NCBI GenBank assembly: GCA_008330645.1
Contig: VLTN01000008.1
Span: 62,001-126,000 of the forward strand
DNA length: 64,000 nt
Reading direction: 5' to 3'
Source of the DNA: Cafeteria roenbergensis
Taxonomy: Eukaryota > Sar > Bigyra > Bicosoecida > Cafeteriaceae
In this document: positions 18,445-30,200 of the stretch, one piece after another
Layout: each line of letters starts with the position of its first letter
Numbering within the stretch: position 1 is the first letter of the stretch
Position numbers and translations under genes: made by a program
The notes under the pieces: model-generated
What the model saw: the letters and a program-made list of their open reading frames with translations, nothing else
Databases searched by the model: none
What the model was told of the DNA's origin: nothing

Positions 18445-20988
18445 ATGAGGAGCGCACGATCGGCGTTGGTCCTGTGCGCAGGCCTTGGCGTGGCGCATGC
18501 GGTGTCTGTGGACGTGGTCCTCGGCGACAACCTTGGGCCGCTGCTGCCCGCCCGGCTGGTGACCCATCTCGAGGCCACCGGCGCCGCGGTCTCTGTCCAG
18601 GCAACGGGCAAGTGTGGCGGCAGCAGCGACTTGTGCCTTGCGTTTGGGTCGAGCCCCGCTTCGCGGGCAGTCATCGGCCCGGAGCTGCTGGCGCAAGCAG
18701 GCGCGGAGGGCTTCGTTGTCTCGGACGGGCGCCTCGCTGGCTCCGGCAGCGGGCGGCTCATCGCGGTGGACGGCAACCCAGGCCAGCTGCCCCGTGTGGG
18801 CGACCCTTCGCCGTCCGCGGGTGCGGCATACGGCGCGTATGCGGTCCTGGAGCGCGTCGGCTTCGGCTTCGTCCACGCATTCCAGCCTGTGATTCCGTCC
18901 TCGCTTGCGTTTGCCGCCAGCTTCGCGCCCCCGACCCCGCAAGTGACAGTGGAGTCCCCCAAGTGGCCCGTGAGGTCCTGGCATTACCACACGGAGCACC
19001 CTCTCGAGCTTACGGACTTTTTGCAAGGCTTCGACGCCTCTTGCGCCGGCGTGAACGCCAGCGCCGCCCCGCACTGCGCGTTCAACGAGTCGTGGGAGAG
19101 CATGTTCCCTGACATGCTTCGCTTCGTGGACTGGCTGCTCGCCGCGCGGCAGAACCGGCTGGAGTGGATTCCGCTGCTCAACTGGCAGTGGGGCGACCAG
19201 GGAACCTCCCCGCAGCGGCTCGCGCGGTTTCGCAACATCACTGCCACGCTTCACGCGGCGGGTCTGCTTGCGGTGGTGGACGTGCCCGTGGCGGAGCGCC
19301 AGCAGAATGCCTGGTACATGACCAACGCCACCGGCTCCATCGCCGAGTGCGAGGCCGACATTGCTTCACACATTGACCAGTGGGCTGCTGCGGGCTTCGA
19401 CGTGCTGGCCACGGAGAGCGGTTTCAGCGAGTTCACGCACCCTGCCTGCGACGTCATGCTGGCTCTGCTCAACTTCACTGCCGACTACGCGAGCGACGCC
19501 TACGGGATGCCTGCCTACGTCAAGGCGCACTGCTCTACCGGTCAGAGCTGTCCCAACTTCACCGACCCCCGCACGGGCCAGCCCATCGACTTCAACTTTT
19601 TGCCGGCGCTGGGCTCCCCTCGGCTGAACGTGATGCCGCACACCGTGCAGGTGTACTCGCGGGATGACCCGGCCGGCGACTCGTACGGCAACGCAAACCT
19701 GACTTACATGTTCGACTTCGCCACGTGGCTGGCGGAGCGGTCCACGGCGCGGGGGGACGGCCGGGAGGTGGTCTGGCACGGGGAGAGCGCTTACTGGGTC
19801 AACTACGACATCGACGTGGGGCTGGCGCTGGGGCCGCTGTACGGCGAGCGCCGGCTGAACGACCTCCGCTGGCTCGCTGCCCAGCAGGCGGCGTCCGGGG
19901 GCGGGATGGCCGCGCTGCGGGGCCAGAACGTCTTCGCCTCGGGCTCTCCATGGTCCTATTGGGTCGGAAACACCGTCGCCGCCCGGGCCGCCTGGGATCC
20001 GCAGGCGGCCGGCCTGACCCAGGAGCAGGCCTTCGCGGCCGCGTTGGACCCGGTGGCGGCTGCCCTCTTCTTCGGGTCGGACCAGGGCGAGATGCCGGCG
20101 CAGCGGCTCAAGGCGGTGCTGGGAAAGGTGGTCACCGACCACCGACAGCTGCTGGTGCTGGGCAACGCTACGGGCGTTCCCGCGCCGCCGCCCGGCCCTC
20201 AAGGCACCACCTACCGCAACGGCATGGCGTACCTTGGCGGGGCGGACACGTGGTCCACCGTGGAGACGCTGGTCCAGGGCCACTCAACGCAGCCTAAGCG
20301 GGTGTTCCTGGCCGCGGTGACGAACTGGACCAAGGGGCAGGGCGCGCCGCCGGGGTACCTGGACGTGCTGGCGCCGCTTCTGCGCGCCCTGCGCTCCATG
20401 ACCGCGGCGCACCTGGTCGAGGTGGCGTCGCTGGCTCCCATGGTGCGACCGGAGGCGGCGGAGCTTTTCGCCGACCTGGTCGCGGCTTTCAACATGACGG
20501 CTCTCCGCGCGGCGCAGGTGGAGGCGGTGTACGAGGCGGCGTCGCCATCCTCCAGCAACACCACGCGCCATGCCGCCCTGGGCAGGGCGCTGCTCGCCAT
20601 TCGCGCTGCCGGCGCGGTGGTGGCCGCCAACGAGCCGCGGTATGGCGTCTCCTCCGAGCGAGTGGCGGGCTGGCGCGGCACGCCCACCAGCTACGGGTAC
20701 GGGTTCCTCTGGACGGTGCGTTCGCTCATGTACATGTGGCGCGACTACGGGTTGGCGACGGCCGTCACCGCGCTGGCAGAGCAGGGCGAGGTGCAAATCG
20801 AGCGCCTCAGCCCCTGCTACATGAACATCAACGACCCGCTCCTCATCGGCCTGGGCAGCAACGAGCTCCAGGAGCTCGGGGACTGGGCCCGTCGCGAAGC
20901 CGAGAAGACAGGCATCGACTGGGTCAAGGCGCTCGGCAACTGCCTCGCTCAGCCCGACGCAGAGCCGCAGTACCCGCGGGACCTCTGA
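18445..20988 (+). CDS. Secreted glycoside hydrolase-like protein (GH67/GH20-like N-domain)
   Basis: 847 aa from the ATG at 18445. Residues 1-20 (MRSARSALVLCAGLGVAHA) form a signal peptide. Residues about 20-170 resemble the small alpha/beta domain that precedes the barrel in GH67 alpha-glucuronidases and GH20 hexosaminidases: GFVVSDGRL, RLIAVDG and SAGAAYGAYAVLERVGFGFVH are its usual landmarks. The body then shows barrel-like strands: WPVRSWHYHTEHPLEL, LLAARQNRLEWIPLLNWQWG, GFDVLATESGFSEF, VVWHGESAYWVNYD and SYGYGFLWTVRSL. Many N-x-S/T sites fit an extracellular or lumenal glycoprotein. The catalytic acids are not assigned, so substrate and activity are unknown. A carbohydrate-active role is inferred from the fold layout. 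Confidence 0.65.
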   Translation: MRSARSALVLCAGLGVAHAVSVDVVLGDNLGPLLPARLVTHLEATGAAVSVQATGKCGGSSDLCLAFGSSPASRAVIGPELLAQAGAEGFVVSDGRLAGSGSGRLIAVDGNPGQLPRVGDPSPSAGAAYGAYAVLERVGFGFVHAFQPVIPSSLAFAASFAPPTPQVTVESPKWPVRSWHYHTEHPLELTDFLQGFDASCAGVNASAAPHCAFNESWESMFPDMLRFVDWLLAARQNRLEWIPLLNWQWGDQGTSPQRLARFRNITATLHAAGLLAVVDVPVAERQQNAWYMTNATGSIAECEADIASHIDQWAAAGFDVLATESGFSEFTHPACDVMLALLNFTADYASDAYGMPAYVKAHCSTGQSCPNFTDPRTGQPIDFNFLPALGSPRLNVMPHTVQVYSRDDPAGDSYGNANLTYMFDFATWLAERSTARGDGREVVWHGESAYWVNYDIDVGLALGPLYGERRLNDLRWLAAQQAASGGGMAALRGQNVFASGSPWSYWVGNTVAARAAWDPQAAGLTQEQAFAAALDPVAAALFFGSDQGEMPAQRLKAVLGKVVTDHRQLLVLGNATGVPAPPPGPQGTTYRNGMAYLGGADTWSTVETLVQGHSTQPKRVFLAAVTNWTKGQGAPPGYLDVLAPLLRALRSMTAAHLVEVASLAPMVRPEAAELFADLVAAFNMTALRAAQVEAVYEAASPSSSNTTRHAALGRALLAIRAAGAVVAANEPRYGVSSERVAGWRGTPTSYGYGFLWTVRSLMYMWRDYGLATAVTALAEQGEVQIERLSPCYMNINDPLLIGLGSNELQELGDWARREAEKTGIDWVKALGNCLAQPDAEPQYPRDL

Positions 20989-21223
20989 TCAGGCCCCCGT
21001 TTGGCACGAGAGCAGCAGCAGCCGCCACTGCGCGCCAAGTGGGAACCGACTCGTCCACTCTCGGGCTTTGTGTGAGCGGCCCGGTCGCCCCCCACTGCAG
21101 TTTGCCTCTTTGGCCGAACCGGTTGCTTGCGAGCGCACAAATATGCAAACGCGCACGTGTCTCGCGGAAACTGGCGGGCCGCCGAGCCGCAGGCGGCCAC
21201 TCCGACCCAAGCGAGAGGAACCC

Positions 21224-21970
21224 ATGAGCATCGCTGCCATTTTCGATGCCATGAACCGGGCCGTGTCGGGCCCGGAGGGGGAGGCGCTCGCGCGCAAGGC
21301 CAAGGGCGTTATCGTCTTCAAGATCGACAACAGCATCTACACCGCCGACCTCAAGACCGAGCGCCGCGTGTACCAGGGCGAGTTCAAGGGCAAGCCCGAC
21401 CTCGTGATCATCGTCAAGGCATCTGACTTTGAGGCGCTGGCCGCGGGCAAGCTCAAGGCGCAGTCTGCGTTCATGCGCGGCAAGCTCAAGATCAAGGGCA
21501 ACATGGGCCTCGCCATGAAGCTCGGCGCGGTCATCGAGGCGGCCAAGAAGGCGGGCATCGGCGCTGCTCCAGCAGCAGGGGCGGCCCCGGCGGCGGCAGC
21601 CCCTAGCGCGCCCGCTGCAGCCGCGTCCCCGGGCACCGCCGCTCTGGACGCTCTGGAGACCGCTCTGAAGAGCCAGGGCCCGGAGCTCGTGAAGCGCGTC
21701 AAGGGCGTTGTCGTTTTCAAGCTGACCAAGCCCGACAGCACGTGGACGCTGGACCTCAAGACAGGCGCCGGCTCCCTCAAGCAGGCCGAGCCCACCGGCC
21801 GCGCCGACATCACAATCACTGTGTCGGACGCGGACTTTGCCGCGCTGGCCGCGGGCAAGCTCAAGCCCCAGGCTGCGTTCATGCGCGGAAAGCTCAAGGT
21901 CAAGGGCAACATGGGCCTCGCCATGAAGCTCGGCGGGGTGTTCGAGGCGGCCAGGAGCTCCAAGCTCTGA
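21224..21970 (+). CDS. Tandem SCP2 sterol-carrier protein, peroxisomal
   Basis: 248 aa with two SCP2 domains (about 1-105 and 141-245) joined by an Ala/Pro linker. Both show the family's lipid-cavity layout, with VKGVVVFKL or KGVIVFKI strands, ADITITVSDADF or DLVIIVKASDF, LAAGKLK and AFMRGKLKIKGNMGLAMKL. SCP2 domains bind fatty acids, acyl-CoAs and sterols (family knowledge). The C-terminus SSKL is a canonical PTS1, so the protein should be peroxisomal. Start 21224 is chosen because the SCP2 fold begins at once (MSIAAIFDAMNRAV); upstream in-frame sequence is not SCP2-like. The last 98 bp of the cavity region are nearly identical between the two domains, although the rest has diverged. It is convergent with the cyclopropane-fatty-acid-synthase fusion. 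Confidence 0.93.
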   Translation: MSIAAIFDAMNRAVSGPEGEALARKAKGVIVFKIDNSIYTADLKTERRVYQGEFKGKPDLVIIVKASDFEALAAGKLKAQSAFMRGKLKIKGNMGLAMKLGAVIEAAKKAGIGAAPAAGAAPAAAAPSAPAAAASPGTAALDALETALKSQGPELVKRVKGVVVFKLTKPDSTWTLDLKTGAGSLKQAEPTGRADITITVSDADFAALAAGKLKPQAAFMRGKLKVKGNMGLAMKLGGVFEAARSSKL

Positions 21971-22605
21971 GCGCTTGCCCACGTCCCCCCCGGGGCGGTT
22001 AACCGGCGCCGAGGACGCGAGCCGGAAGCTATGGGCGCTGGAGGCGCGCTTTGCAAATGCTCTGTGCGTTCCACAGGGGAATGCCTGCACTGGGGACGGG
22101 AGCCCGGCGCGGCAGGTTGGTTTGGCGCCACGCTGTTCTTGCTGGCGCGGATTCGCCCCAGCCCCCCCCCCCTCTGCCCCACAACCCAGCAAAGGAGTCC
22201 CTTCAGCGCCGCCGGCCGCTTTGGACCCGGTTCTCCCCCACACACCACTCACACACACAAGACGCGCCCAGCCGCAATTGCGCCGCCCCCGTCGCCTGCG
22301 CGAGTGTGCCCATGCCCGGCGAACCCGTCTGCCCCGACGCGCCAGTCAGCCCCCACGCACCCGCATCGCATCGCATCGCATCCTCGCCGCTGCTGCTGTT
22401 TTTGGTTTTGCAGCTGCTGCTATTGGTTTCGCAGCTGCTGCTGCTGCTGCTGTGTGCGCCACACACCCTGTGCGCGTCGCAGCTGTGAGCGACGGCCGAG
22501 GCAATGCGCACTCGTTTTCTGGCGACCTCTGAAGACACACTCATACATTCAGGGGACGGGAACACATGGCAGAGATGCAACTGGCGCGCGCGGGGGGCGC
22601 AGGGC
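21971..22605. other. Convergent intergenic region with CA and CTG microsatellites
   Basis: 635 bp between two 3' ends. It contains a CA-rich stretch (about 22238-22262) and interrupted CTG repeats with T-rich spacers (about 22388-22452). No gene is seen. Confidence 0.5.
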
Positions 22606-25600
22606 CTACACCGCCGACTTGGCAGCGGGCTTGGCAAACACGAGGGCGTGCAGGCCCAGCGTCTGCGTGTCGAAGCCCGCCTCGCAGTAGGCCAGGTAGT
22701 AGTTCCACATGCGCACGAAGGCGGCGTCGAAGCCCAGGGCGCGCACGCGGTCAAGGCGGGCGTTGAAGTTGCGACGCCACACGCGCAGAGTCTCGGCGTA
22801 GTGGAGCGCGTAGTTGCGCACGTGCTCGAGAGTCATGTCTGAGTTGCGGGACATCGCGTCGGTGAGCGAGGTGACGCAGGGGCAGTGCCCCCCCGGGAAG
22901 ATGATGGTGTTGATAAAGTCGGCAGAGCTCTTGTACTCCTCGTAGCGGGGCTCCGGCATGGTGATGGCCTGCATGACCATGGTGCCGGAGGGCTTGAGGA
23001 GGCGCCCGCAGGCGGCCATGAACGTGCCGAGGTAGTTATAGCCGACGGCCTCGATCATCTCGACGGTGATGATGCGGTCGAAGGCGGCGGGGCGCGCTGC
23101 GGCCAGGTCGCGGTAGTCCACGAGCTGGAACGTGATGCGGTCGCTCAGGCCCAGCGCCTCGACGCGCTTCTCCGCCCACGCCTTTTGCTCGGAACTGAGC
23201 GTGATGCCGTGGACCTTGCAGCCGCGCGTCTGCGCCAGCCGGATGGCCAGGCCGCCCCACCCGCAGCCGATGTCGAGCACCTCGTGCTCCGCCCGCACGT
23301 CGGCCAGCTCGATCAAGTCGTCCAGCTTGCGGACCTGCGCGTCGTCCAGCGACCCGGCAAAGCGCGGCCGGCCCGTGCGCTCGTCCACGCCGTCCACGCG
23401 GAAGCGCGCGCACGAGTACGCCATGGTGGTGGGGTCCAGGAACGTCTCGAAGAGGGCGTTGCTGAGGTCGTAGTGCGCGTGGATGTTGGCGCGGGAGCCC
23501 GCGAGGCTGTTGTCGAGGAAGAGCGAGTACGATGCGAGGTTGAGCAGCCGCCCCAGCGTGGCCGTCCACACCTTCCCGGAGCTAAACGAGGACTTGGAGC
23601 TGTCCCTGTTGGCGATGAAGACGCGGAACAGGGCCGCCAGGTCGTCGCACGACCACTGCCCAGCGATGTACGCACGCGCGAGCCCCACGTCCGCCTCGGC
23701 CGCCACGCGGAAGAAGAACGCCGCGTCGCTCACGTGCACCTCCGACCGCAGGTGGGCCGGCGCGAGGGCGTCCCCGAAGAGGTGCGAGTGGCCGCTGGGC
23801 TCCCGCAGCACCACGCAGCCCTCCACGATGCCGGCGCGGAGCACGGACAGCACTGGCCAGGAGCTGGCCTGCGCCGCCAGCCCCCACGCCGCAGACGCCC
23901 AGGCCGTCGGCGAGAGGAGGGAGTCGCACCATCCGGCCGGCTCCCGGCCAGCAGCGGCCGCGCGCGTGCCCCCGAGCGGGGCTGCGGCCTTGCCGCCCGC
24001 CTCGGCGCCGAGAACGGTGTAGCCGCCGCCCTCCCCCGCCGCCGCGCCGGACGCTGCGGCCGCTGCGGCGGCGCCCTCCACGGCGGGCCACGCGCGGGCG
24101 CGGTAGAAGCGCACCGTGCCCGGGACAGACTCCGGCGCGGCGTCGACGAACCCGCCGAAGCTGGACCCGCCGCCGCCGGCGCCCACAGCAGCCACGGTGA
24201 CGCCCTTGGCGCGGCGCTGCTCGGGGGTGGACACGGCGCCAGGGCGCCACGGGTCCTCCCACACCACTGGCTCACCGCCCGGGCCGCAGGGCACGAGGCG
24301 GGCGGCGGGCGCGGGGCCCAAGCTGGCGCAGCGCCGGCGCGCCCCCAGCCGCAGCGACGCCACCGATGAGCGCCCGGAGCCGCGGCCCTGCCGGGCGGCG
24401 ACGTCGGCGGCCGCGTCGGAGGCGTCCCCGGAAAAGGGCCCCGCTCCTGCCGCCGATACGCTGTCGTCGCCCCGGCGGCGACGCAGCCCCGCCGGGCGGC
24501 CCGCAGAGTCGTCGCTGTCGACGGAGGCGCCGCCGCCCTCGGAGGGCGTGCTGGTCATAGCGTCGGAGCCGGAGCCGGAGCCGGAATCGTCGTCGGCCTC
24601 GGGCATGCCCACTGTCGACGCGGCGGCAGAGGCAGCGTCGGGAGAAGTGTGGAGCCCGAACACCGCCAGCTCTGCCACGAGGTCGGGGGAGGCGCTGGAG
24701 GCGAGAATGTAGCCGGCCGAGGCCTCCGACCCCGACAGCCCGCGGGCGGCAGCGGCCCCATCGAGAGAGGCCTTCACGCCGACGGCACATGCCCTGGCCA
24801 CCGCAGCCACGCGCGCGTCGGCGTCCATGGCGTCGAGCTCGAAGGCAGACGGGCGGTGCGGGGCTGCTGCCAGGGGCGTGCCATCGGGGACGCGCCACCA
24901 GGGGGGCGCCACGCCGCCGAGGCGGAAAGCGGCGCGCAGGCCGGAGGTGAGGCCGTCTTCGTGGAAGCCGTATCCAAGGTAGGCGCCGGCGAACCACGTG
25001 CCGCGGCGCCCCTGCAGCTCGGCAGCCACGCGGCCCTGCGCCTTGATGGCCTCGACGGTGAACTGGGGGTGGGCGTATTCCATGGTCTGGATGACAGAGT
25101 CCGGCCGCGGGGGATGCGGCGGGTTCAGCGTCACGAAGACGTCGCCGCGGTCGGCTGCCGAGAAGTTCTGGAGCCGGTTCAGCCAGTAGGTGACGCAGCA
25201 TGCCTCGCTGGCGCCGGCGCGGGCGGACTCGAGGGAGGACTCTGCGGCCAAGGAGCGAGCAGTGCAGGGCAGGGCAGTGCGGGGCATGGTGGGGCAAGGG
25301 GTGAGGCGAGCAGTGGAAAGGAGGGGGGGGGGGGGGGGAGGCGAGTCCGGAGCCGTGCGAGCCGGGAGGGGGTCGGGGAGGGCCGGGGGCAATTTTCCAG
25401 AGCCGAGCAGTCGCGGTGAGAGGCCAGCTTGCAGGCACGAGGGAACCCCGCGCGCGCTCACCGTCGAGCTTGCCGTGGCCGAGGAAGTTCCAGCTGGTCC
25501 AGCAGGCCTTGCGCTTCGGCATGAACGACGCGTCGCGGTGCAGGTACGCAATGTTGGGGTCGTAGTGGAATGCGCCCAGAACCTCGCGCTCGGCCGCCGA

Positions 25601-26962
25601 AGCGTCGGCGCCGAGGATGCGGAGGGCCTGGTCCGGGTGGCAGGCCATGACCACGTGGTCGAACACGTGGGTTTCGCCGCTCTTGAGAGTGACCACGCTC
25701 TCGAATCCGGAGTCCTTCAGGGGGCTGGGCTCGGTGGCGCTGGCGTCGGCGCCGGCCTTGGCGCGACGCACGATGCTGGCCACGGGAGCGTTGAGATGCA
25801 GGCGGGAGCGGAACGGCTGCGTCAGCTTGCGCACGTACTCGCGAGAGCGCCCGCTGACCGTGCGCCACTGGGGCTTCTCCAGGGAGACCAGGTGGTGGTT
25901 GACGAAAAAGCGGATGAGCGTGCGGGCCGGGAAGAGCATCACGTCCTCGGCTGTGGCAGACCACACACAGGCAACCATCGGGAAGAGGTAGTAGTCGCAA
26001 AAGGCCTGGGAGTACCCGTTCGCGTCGAGGTACTCGCCGAGCGTGATCTCGTCGTCGCCGCTCTCCTCCAGCAGCTTGGGCGCCTCCGCGTTGAAGCGCA
26101 TCATGTCCCTGATCATCTGCCAAAACCTGGGGGACACGACGTTGCCCGGCGTGCCGAGGACGCCCGCGGGGTCGGATGACCACTCCATGGTCTTTTCGTG
26201 CATGGACACGCTGAAGCTCATGTCGCTTGGGTCGCTCTTGACCCCCACGTGCTGCGGAGAGAGGTCAGTCGGCGGAAGCGCGCAAAGCTGGCACGCGCAA
26301 GCTGCATCGTGCGCGGGGGACGTGGCGCAGTTGCCGGGCAAAGCAGCACCGTTCGAAAGCCAGCGGCGCCTCCAGGCAGTTGCGGCAACGCCTTTTGCGC
26401 GGCTCCCCAAAGCTGCCGGCAGCAGCTGGAGCCAAAGCGGACCCGGCGCGTCCCACCCAGCTCCCGCCTCGCCATCGGCCCCTCCGACCCAGCGCCCCGA
26501 AAAGCGGGCCCCGCTGTTTCCCCAAGGCCTCCGATGGGGGGAGGGAGGGGTGCGGGGGCAGAGGGCTTCTCAAGCCGCGCGGGAGGCCGGTGAGTGCACG
26601 TCAGGTGGTGGGTGTGACGTGAACGCTGTCGCGCCGCCTCTGGGCTCACCTCGAACAGCCGAATCATGTTGGGGTAGGTCAGCTCGTTGAACACGAGGAA
26701 CCCCGTGTCCACGGGGAAGCCGTCAATCTGCGGGGCGCCGGAGGAGAGAGCTGAAAGCCGGCTTGAGCCCGGACGTCACTGCAACAGCGGCACGCGCAGC
26801 CGGCGCGGCTCGCGGCCTCACCTCCACCGTGTTGGCGTGCCCCCCCGCCTGGTGCCGCTCCTCGAACATGGTGACCTCGACATCGTGCCTTTGGGACAGC
26901 AGCCAGGCGGCCCCGAGGCCGGACACGCCGCTGCCGACGACGCAGACTCGAGTCTTTTCCAT
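22606..26962 (-). CDS. FAD amine oxidase-cyclopropane fatty acid synthase fusion
   Basis: 1214 aa from exons 26962-26822, 26727-26650, 26251-25462 and 25241-22606; all junctions restore the frame. The N-terminal half is a flavin amine-oxidase/NAD(P)-binding protein: the dinucleotide motif VVGSGVSGLGAAWLL at 8-22, EERHQAGGHANTV, IDGFPVDTGFLVFNE, and a C-terminal HPQFTVEAIKAQG block. A ~300-residue Ser/Gly/Ala linker follows. The last ~400 residues are an SAM-dependent CFA synthase: IHAHYDLSNALFE (about 920), VLDIGCGWGGLAIRLA (about 990), GITLSSEQ, ITVEMIEAVG, and FINTIIFPGG. The CFA synthase family adds a methylene from SAM to the double bond of phospholipid acyl chains. Plants have the same oxidase-synthase order (family knowledge). 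Intron 3 contains a 16-G run (25323-25338) on the plus strand. The oxidase's substrate is not known. Confidence 0.95.
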
Positions 26963-27217
26963 CGATGCGTCAGGAGTGCGCAAGGCATCCGCCGCACCTG
27001 CCAGAGCAAGCCCGCTCTGCCAGCCGGGCGCCCGCCTGGCATCGTGTGCATCCGGTGGCGGGGCCCAGGAGCTCGCCTGTCGCGGCGCGGGGACCGGGCG
27101 GCGGGAGCGCGCGCGCTTGCTGGTGCGTGTCGGAGGCGAGGGGGGGGCCTCTGGCCGCAGCGTGCTGTGTGTGACGACCTGTCTTCTTTGCCTCGCACGC
27201 GACGGGACTTGGCCAAC

Positions 27218-30200
27218 TCAGGCTCGCTCGTCGTCACGCACGCCCGCCCTGGGAGCGCTGCGCATTGCAGTGACGAGGGCCGCATGCACGGTCTGGGCCA
27301 GCAGCCGCGACGAGGGCGAGCCCGGCTTGTTGATCGTGATATGGTCCGCGTCAGCAACCACCTCGAACGCGCCGATGCCGGGGTCGGCGCTTTGCGGCAG
27401 CACCACGCGCACGCTCTGGGCCGGCGCGGGGAGCCACCAGTCCAGGCCCTCGCCCAGAGACAGAATGCGGCCCACATCGAACGGGGGCTGCGGGCGGCTG
27501 TGCAGGACCGAGCTGTCGCCCCGTGACGCCAGCACAACGTCGATGAAGCGCTCGTTCAGGTCCAGCAGGGTCGGGTGCCCCAGCCGCATTGTCCGCAGCG
27601 CGTGCGCGGCGCGGAAGAGCCCCGGCACGGCCTCGAGCTTCTCCGCGAACTCGGCCACCTGAGATCCGCGATGCGGAGTCGCCAAAAACATGCAGCCCAC
27701 CGGGCCGGCGAGCCACTGCCGCGTCCCGCCCGCAAGGCCGCTCCCCGCAGACCCAGGCGCCAACCCCGTGATGGCCGAGCCCTCTGCTTCATCGTCGCCG
27801 CCCGAGGCCTCTGGCGCGCCCTCGCCGGGCGCGAGCGTGGGGCCGCCGTCGCCGCCACCCTCTTGCGCGTCAGCTCCCGCGGCCGCTCCAGCGGCCGCTT
27901 CCTCTGCAGCCCTCGCGTCTGTCGCCGCCCCAGCGCCCGCCGCGCCGGCGGTGGAGCCAAACGCGTCCCAGCCGGCCGCCTCGACGATGACCGTCTTGGC
28001 AACGAGCCCTCCCATCGAGTGGCACACCACGACGAGGGGGCGCGCCTCCAGCCCGCCCCTGGCTCGCCGCAAGGACCTCGCGATCACGGCCGCGGTTGCC
28101 TCCAGCTGCAGGTCCGGGCGCGTAGTGGACTGGGCCTGCGCCCTCGCGTCGTAGCCCACGCATAGCACGCGGGCTGCAACACCAAACCGCACCAGCAGCT
28201 CGGGCGCCAACCACGCAAGCGGCCACAGCGCGCGCCGCTCGGAGTCGTCCGCCTTGATCGTGACGAGGTGGGGCGGCGAGCCCGAGTGCGCGGCCGCTGC
28301 AGCGACACGCAGCGCCCGCAGCGCGCCGGCGTCGCCTCCGGCCTCCGGCCTGCCGAGCGCCGGCAGCGGCACGGGCGCGCACCGCCACGTGCGCAGCCCC
28401 CTGCCGTCGATGCCGTGCAGGAACACGACGTCAACCTCGCGCCCAGCAGCGGCCGCCCGCACTCCAGGCAGCCCTGCGCCGGCTGAACCGGCGCCGCCGG
28501 CGCCCCCGGGATGGTCCGTGCCGCGGTCACCGCTGCCCGCCGGCGGCGCCGCCGCCGGCGCCGCTGGTGCCGCCGCCGGCGCCGCCGCCGATCGGCCGCC
28601 GTCCGGCAACCCGTCCGGCGACCCGTCCGGCAACCCGTCCGACCCACCAGCCGGCCCCGCGGGGGGCGCCCACGCCGCCGCGGCCATCCCTGCCCACGAC
28701 CTGCCCCCGCCCGGCTGCACCGGCGACGCCTTGGTGAAGTCCACAAGGGGAAACAGGAGCCCGTCCAGCAGCGCCCCGGAGCCGCCGCTGCCCGGCTGGG
28801 CGGGCTCCAGCGCCCACCCCTGCCCCCCCGCCGCCGCGTCCCACGTCGTTCTCAGCCCGGCGTTGACGAGGGCGCGCTGCCCGTGACAGCTGAGCTTCGC
28901 GTCGTCGCTCGTTGCGGCTGCTGCCAGGGAGCCGGCGGCGCCGCTCATCCAGCGCCCCGCCCCGCCCTCCCCCGCCGCCGGCAGCGCAGCGGCCCTGACT
29001 CTGCTCGCCACGTCATCCGACGCAGCGCAAGCGTCCGCCAGCGCGCGCGCGGCGTACCTGGCCGCCCTGAGCTCCATCGACTGCGGCTGCGCCCTGGCCG
29101 CCGCCCCTCGCCGGTCCCCCAGCACCGCCAGCAGCGTGTCCGACGCGCCCAGCCGCGCCAGGGCAGAGCCAGTCAGCGCGCCATCACGCTCGGCCCCCGG
29201 CCCCGGCGGGCAGTACACATCCGTTGCGGCAGCCGCCACGCTCTTTGCAAGCCGCGCCGCCAGTGGGTCGGACGCGAGCAGCGCCGCAGCCGGGGCCTCG
29301 TGGGCGGCTGGCGCCGGGCGCCGCAGAACCCAGCCCACAGGACCCCTGGACGGCGCCGCAGCCGATGCCTGCCCGTCCGCCGCCTCCAGCACGCGCTCCA
29401 GCGGCGGCAGCAGCGACAGCGACCCCGCGGGGGCACCGGTGCCCCCCCCCCCAGAGGGGCCACTCCGTGCCGCTGCCGCTGCCGCTGCCTCCGCCGCCGC
29501 CGCCCGGGCCGCCGCTCGGGCCGCCCGGAGTGCCTTGGCCTTGCTCGGCGACGTGCCAGCAGCGGCGGCCAGGGCGGGCGCGCGGAGGGCCTCGGCAGCG
29601 CAAACGGTAGCGGATACCGAGTCGATCCGACCGCTGAGGGCAGAGCTCGTTGAGAACAGAGCGAGACCGATCAGCGCCGACTCACTTCGCGACCGCTCGC
29701 TGCTGGGGTCGCCATCGGCGAGGTCCCGCCGAACAGCGGCCGACGCCCCGGCGCTGGCCCCAGCCATTGGCACCTGCAGCAGCGCCGGGCGGCGAGGCAG
29801 GTCCTCCCGCGGGCTGAGCAGCGCGCACTGCAGCAGTGCCCAGGGCAGCACCTCCGCGGCGGCGGCAGGAGGCGGCGGAGACCACGCCGGGGGAACCGCG
29901 CCGCTGTCGGGGGCGGCAACAGGGGCCGCGGCAGCGGCGGCGGCAGCGGCGGCGGCAGCGTCTGCCGTTCCGGCAACAGCGCGAATCGTCTGGTCGACTA
30001 CACCCATCACCGCCCCATCCCCAGCCCATCTGGCGACCTCAACTGCACACACGGCAGCCAGAGAAGCCGCCTCGAGCGCCGACCCACCAGCCGCCCCCAG
30101 TCGACTGCCGGCAGAGCTGGCCATGGCCGCAGGGGTGACGGGCGCGCCGCTCCCAGCAGCGCGCGCTGCCGCCGACGCCGCAGCGGCAGCGGCTCTGACC

